Shown in pieces: positions 16,501 to 19,258 of a DNA stretch of 19,258 bases (position 1 is the first letter of the stretch; each line of letters begins with the position of its first letter). Position numbers and translations under genes: made by a program. The notes beneath the pieces were generated by a model. That model made no database searches. It saw nothing but the letters and a program-made list of their open reading frames with translations, and had not been told where the DNA came from. The DNA comes from UBA4742 sp002403895 (lineage in GTDB: Bacteria; Actinomycetota; Acidimicrobiia; Acidimicrobiales; Acidimicrobilacustridaceae): contig DAISGD010000059.1 of the NCBI GenBank assembly GCA_036823295.1, positions 1 to 19,258 on the forward strand, in the 5' to 3' direction.

Positions 16501-17426
16501 GGCTCGACATCCGCTACCGCACGACGTTCACCTACGAGAACTTGGTGCGCGAGTCGCAGAACGAGCTGCGGGCCTGCCCCCGCAGCGACGAGAATCAGGG
16601 GCTGATCTCCTACCGCCTCCAGACGTGGCCGTCCTCCAAAGTGTTCGCCTTCACCGATTACTGGGGGACCAGGGTCGACGCCTTCGGCATCCGCCTTCCG
16701 CACGTCTCGCTCGAAGTGGTGGCCGAGTCCTCGGTCGAGACCTTCCAGCGCCCGCTGCTCACGGTCGCCCCCCACCTCGAGACCCTGCGGGACCCCGCGT
16801 TCATCTCGGCTCACCATGAGTACCTCCAGCGCTCGCCTCATGCTGATTGGGGGCGGGGCATCGAGGCCGAGGCCCGCCGTCAGCGCGAGCTGGTGGGCGA
16901 CGACGTGGTCAGTCTGGTGCTGGCCGTGCATCGGGTGACCGGAGCTCGCATCACCTACGCCCGGGGGGCCACCGAGGTGGGCATCGAGGTCGAGGAGGTG
17001 CTCAGCCAGGGCAAGGGCGTGTGCCAGGACTTCGCCCACCTGGCCGTCGCCCTGTGTCGCAGCCAGGGCATTCCCGCCCGTTATGTGTCGGGCTACCTGT
17101 TCACCCGTGACGACAGTGTCGGGGCCGACGTCACCGATGGCGACGTGGTCGAGGTCCAGACCCACGCTTGGTTCGAGGCCGCCATTCCCGGGTTCGGCTG
17201 GCTCGCCCTCGACCCCACCAACCAAAAAGAGGTGGGTGTGCGCCACGTCAAGATCGGCCATGGCCGTGACTATGACGACGTCCAGCCACTGCGAGGCATC
17301 TTCTGTGGGTCATCGAGCCCCACCGTCGAGCCCCGCGTCGAGATCCGTCGGGTGCGGACCAACGCGTCGCCGGTGTTCGATCGCCATGTCCGAGACCCTC
17401 AGATGGAACATCAACAGCAGCAGTAG
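16497..17426 (+). CDS. Transglutaminase-like cysteine peptidase (COG1305)
   Basis: A 309-residue cytosolic transglutaminase-family protein. The N-terminal beta region (residues 1-85, MRLDIRYRTTFTYENLVRES) is the bacterial transglutaminase-like N-domain. The core carries the papain-like triad Cys176 (GKGVCQDFAHLAVALCR), His223 (VQTHAWFEA) and Asp239 (WLALDPTNQ). Such proteins cleave or form isopeptide or peptide bonds. Next to a predicted ligase, this one may release or recycle the product. No signal peptide or membrane segment is visible, so it should act in the cytoplasm. The start overlaps the alpha-E stop (ATGA). The last about 40 residues are variable and end in HQQQQ. Confidence 0.94.
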   Translation: MRLDIRYRTTFTYENLVRESQNELRACPRSDENQGLISYRLQTWPSSKVFAFTDYWGTRVDAFGIRLPHVSLEVVAESSVETFQRPLLTVAPHLETLRDPAFISAHHEYLQRSPHADWGRGIEAEARRQRELVGDDVVSLVLAVHRVTGARITYARGATEVGIEVEEVLSQGKGVCQDFAHLAVALCRSQGIPARYVSGYLFTRDDSVGADVTDGDVVEVQTHAWFEAAIPGFGWLALDPTNQKEVGVRHVKIGHGRDYDDVQPLRGIFCGSSSPTVEPRVEIRRVRTNASPVFDRHVRDPQMEHQQQQ

Positions 17427-17522
17427 GCGCCGTCCTGGGCCCGCGCTCGGGACCGGTAGGCTCATCGATCGGCCCGCTCGTTCTATTCCTTTTCGTGTTG
17501 CGGTTTGCGTTCCACTTGGGAG

Positions 17523-18935
17523 GTGGTCCCCACGGCTGAGACTTTCGACATCGTCGTCATCGGCGGCGGCCCTGGCGGCTACGCCACGGCCCTCTACGGC
17601 GCGGCGGCCGGCCTCAACATCGCCCTCATCGAGAAGGGCAAGCTGGGTGGGACGTGCCTGAACGTGGGGTGCATCCCGGCCAAGGAGCTGCTGGAGACCG
17701 CCGCGGTGTATCGCACGGTGTCCGACGCGGCCGACTTCGGCGTGAACGCCTCGGTCGAAGGGGTGGACTTCGGCGCGGTGCAGGTCCGCAAACAGAAAGT
17801 CGTCGACCAGCTCGTCGGTGGGCTGGCGACCCTGTTGAAGCGGCGCAAGGTCACGATCTACGACGGGGTCGGCACCCTCGGGCCCGGTCATCAGGTGAGC
17901 GTCAGCGGTGGTCAGTCCGGTGACGTGGAGCTGGTGGGCGAGGCGGTGGTCATTGCCAGCGGGTCGGTTCCCCGGACGGTCCCGGGCTTCGAGGTGGATG
18001 GCACCGTGGTGGTCACCTCCGACGAGCTGTTGTCGTTGCAGCCCCTGCCGCCCACCGCGGCCGTCATCGGCGGCGGGGCCATCGGCTGCGAGTTCGCCTC
18101 CATGATGTGCGACCTGGGCACCAAGGTGACGATCCTCGAGGCGCTGCCCAAGATCCTGCCCGGGTGCGACGACGACATCACCAAGCTGGTCTTGCGCCAG
18201 TTCACCGAACGGGGCTTGGACGTGAAGACCGGCGTGGCGGTGACGGGTCATCAACCCCGGCCCGAGGGCGGCACCACCGTGAGTTTCGGTGACGGTGAGA
18301 CGCTGGATGTCGACCTGGTCGTCGTCTCTGTCGGGCGCCGGCCCTACACCGAGGGCCTGTTGGCTGAGGGCACCGCGGTCGTGGTCGACGAGCGCGGGTT
18401 CGTCGAGGTCGACGCCCTTTGCCGCACCGCGGAGCCGGGGGTGTACGCGGTGGGCGACGTGGTGGCCACCCCGGCCTTGGCCCATGTGGGCTTCATCGAG
18501 GGCATCACCGTGGTCAAGGACATCCTGGGCGAGGACCCGGCCGGGGTCGACTACGCCAACGTGCCGTGGTGCATCTACTGCTACCCCGAGGTGGCCTTCG
18601 CCGGCATGAGCGAGCAGGCGGCCACCGAGGCTGGCATCGAGGTGGCCGTCTCCGCCCATCGCTACATCGGGAATGGCCGGGCGCTCATCATCGGTGAGCC
18701 CGACGGCATGGTGAAGATCATCGCCCGCAAGGACGCGGACGGGAAGGCCGGTCAGATCATCGGGGTCCACATGGTCGGCCCCTGGGTGACCGAGCAGATC
18801 GGTCAGGGCTACCTGGCCGTAAACTGGGAGGCCACCGTCGATGAAGTGGCCCAGTTCATCCAACCCCATCCGACGCTCAGTGAGCTGTTCGGCGAGAGCG
18901 TGCTCGCCCTCACCGGCCGCTCGCTGCACGGCTGA
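17523..18935 (+). CDS. lpd: Dihydrolipoamide dehydrogenase (E3)
   Basis: An E3 flavoprotein that reoxidises dihydrolipoamide on E2 with NAD+. Numbering from the Thr codon at 17532 gives the FAD loop VVIGGGPGGYATALYGA (8-24), the redox disulfide GGTCLNVGCIP (Cys42/Cys47), the NAD loop IGGGAIGCEF, the second FAD motif VYAVGDV, and the C-terminal base in QPHPTLSE. Length is about 467-470 residues, as expected. The start is unclear. A strong Shine-Dalgarno GGGAGG (17518-17523) is spaced 8 nt from ACG 17532, exactly where homologues usually begin MAETFD. The ordinary in-frame choices are GTG 17523, which lies inside that Shine-Dalgarno, and TTG 17505, which has none. GTG 17523 is drawn by convention. 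The E2 gene follows after 18 nt, so they form an operon. Confidence 0.96.
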   Translation: MVPTAETFDIVVIGGGPGGYATALYGAAAGLNIALIEKGKLGGTCLNVGCIPAKELLETAAVYRTVSDAADFGVNASVEGVDFGAVQVRKQKVVDQLVGGLATLLKRRKVTIYDGVGTLGPGHQVSVSGGQSGDVELVGEAVVIASGSVPRTVPGFEVDGTVVVTSDELLSLQPLPPTAAVIGGGAIGCEFASMMCDLGTKVTILEALPKILPGCDDDITKLVLRQFTERGLDVKTGVAVTGHQPRPEGGTTVSFGDGETLDVDLVVVSVGRRPYTEGLLAEGTAVVVDERGFVEVDALCRTAEPGVYAVGDVVATPALAHVGFIEGITVVKDILGEDPAGVDYANVPWCIYCYPEVAFAGMSEQAATEAGIEVAVSAHRYIGNGRALIIGEPDGMVKIIARKDADGKAGQIIGVHMVGPWVTEQIGQGYLAVNWEATVDEVAQFIQPHPTLSELFGESVLALTGRSLHG

Positions 18936-18953
18936 GAAAGAGTAGATCGCCCC

Positions 18954-19258
18954 ATGGCCGACATCGAGATGCCCCAATTGGGCGAGACGGTGACCGAGGG
19001 AACCATCACGAAATGGTTCAAGAACATCGGTGACCCCGTGGCCGAGGACGAGGTGCTGTTCGAGGTCTCGACCGACAAGGTGGACTCCGAGGTCCCCAGC
19101 CCGGTCGCCGGGTACCTGGCCGAGATCCGGGTGCCCGAAGGCGACACCGTCGACGTGGGGACCGTGCTGGCCGTGGTCACCGACGCCCCGCCCACCGGTG
19201 GCGACGCCGCTCCGGCCGAGCCTGCAGCCCAACCCGCCGCCCAACCCGAGGGTGAGGC
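18954..19258 (+). CDS. sucB: Dihydrolipoamide acyltransferase (E2), N-terminal part
   Basis: ATG 18954 opens a frame that runs off the right edge after 101 codons. Residues 1-77 are a complete lipoyl domain: MPQLGETVTEGTITKW near the start, the lipoylated Lys42 in STDKVDSEV, then SPVAGYLAEIRVPEGDTVDVG. An Ala/Pro/Glu-rich linker follows from about residue 80. This is the swinging-arm domain of an E2 of a 2-oxoacid dehydrogenase complex. In actinobacteria one E2 often serves both pyruvate and 2-oxoglutarate dehydrogenase, so sucB versus aceF cannot be separated from this fragment. More lipoyl domains, the E1/E3-binding domain and the catalytic core should lie outside the window. A weak purine stretch (GAAAGAG) precedes the start. 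Confidence 0.93.
   Translation, partial: MADIEMPQLGETVTEGTITKWFKNIGDPVAEDEVLFEVSTDKVDSEVPSPVAGYLAEIRVPEGDTVDVGTVLAVVTDAPPTGGDAAPAEPAAQPAAQPEGE

Noticed and set aside
17427..17504. Terminator after the transglutaminase gene
   Set aside because: The best hairpin (CCCG-CGCT-CGGG) has only a 4-bp stem and no T-tract, so it is too weak to call.
17310..19244. 644-codon minus-strand open frame opposite lpd and E2
   Set aside because: It lies wholly antisense to two clear genes, has a low-complexity composition and shows no recognisable domain.

Overview
This window is a chromosomal stretch of very high GC from an actinobacterium. The clues are the homodimeric-type AceE, an actinobacterial HhH-GPD repair protein, a piece of a DUF222/HNH gene, and several promoters with a -10 box lying 6-8 nt before the start codon, as in leaderless actinobacterial mRNAs. 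A lineage such as Acidimicrobiia is plausible, but that is an inference from gene content. No tRNA, rRNA, CRISPR array, insertion sequence or phage module was seen.

Layout. Bases 1-198 hold the end of an unrecognised gene. A plus-strand alpha/beta-hydrolase that lacks its nucleophile follows. A minus-strand run then reads aceE (pyruvate dehydrogenase E1), a TetR regulator and an HhH-GPD protein (4945 down to 1005). Divergently, an RNase HI fused to a SLOG-type Rossmann domain leads into a hydantoinase/oxoprolinase pair (hyuA-hyuB). Next come a short-chain dehydrogenase with a promoter dense in palindromes and a HipA-family protein that has lost its kinase residues. A hairpin separates the HipA-like gene from a convergent S4-domain (Hsp15-like) gene.

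Bases 12161-12468 are less GC-rich and carry a truncated DUF222 gene. A minus-strand TIGR01777-type epimerase follows, divergent from a LapA-like two-helix membrane protein and a 31-residue single-helix ORF. The right side holds a tightly overlapping three-gene operon (circularly permuted ATP-grasp, alpha-E protein, transglutaminase-like protease). The window closes with lpd (E3) and the lipoyl end of an E2 acyltransferase, so parts of all three pyruvate dehydrogenase subunits lie within 17 kb.

Main points of interest. (1) The RNase HI-SLOG fusion. (2) A recurring leaderless promoter pattern. (3) Two conserved genes, lpd and the Hsp15-like gene, whose best translation-start signals point at ACG and ATC rather than ATG. 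(4) A HipA-family pseudokinase without a HipB partner. (5) Three stacked palindromes at the dehydrogenase promoter. (6) The biochemically obscure ATP-grasp/alpha-E/transglutaminase operon. I found no wholly new multi-gene system that I could defend.
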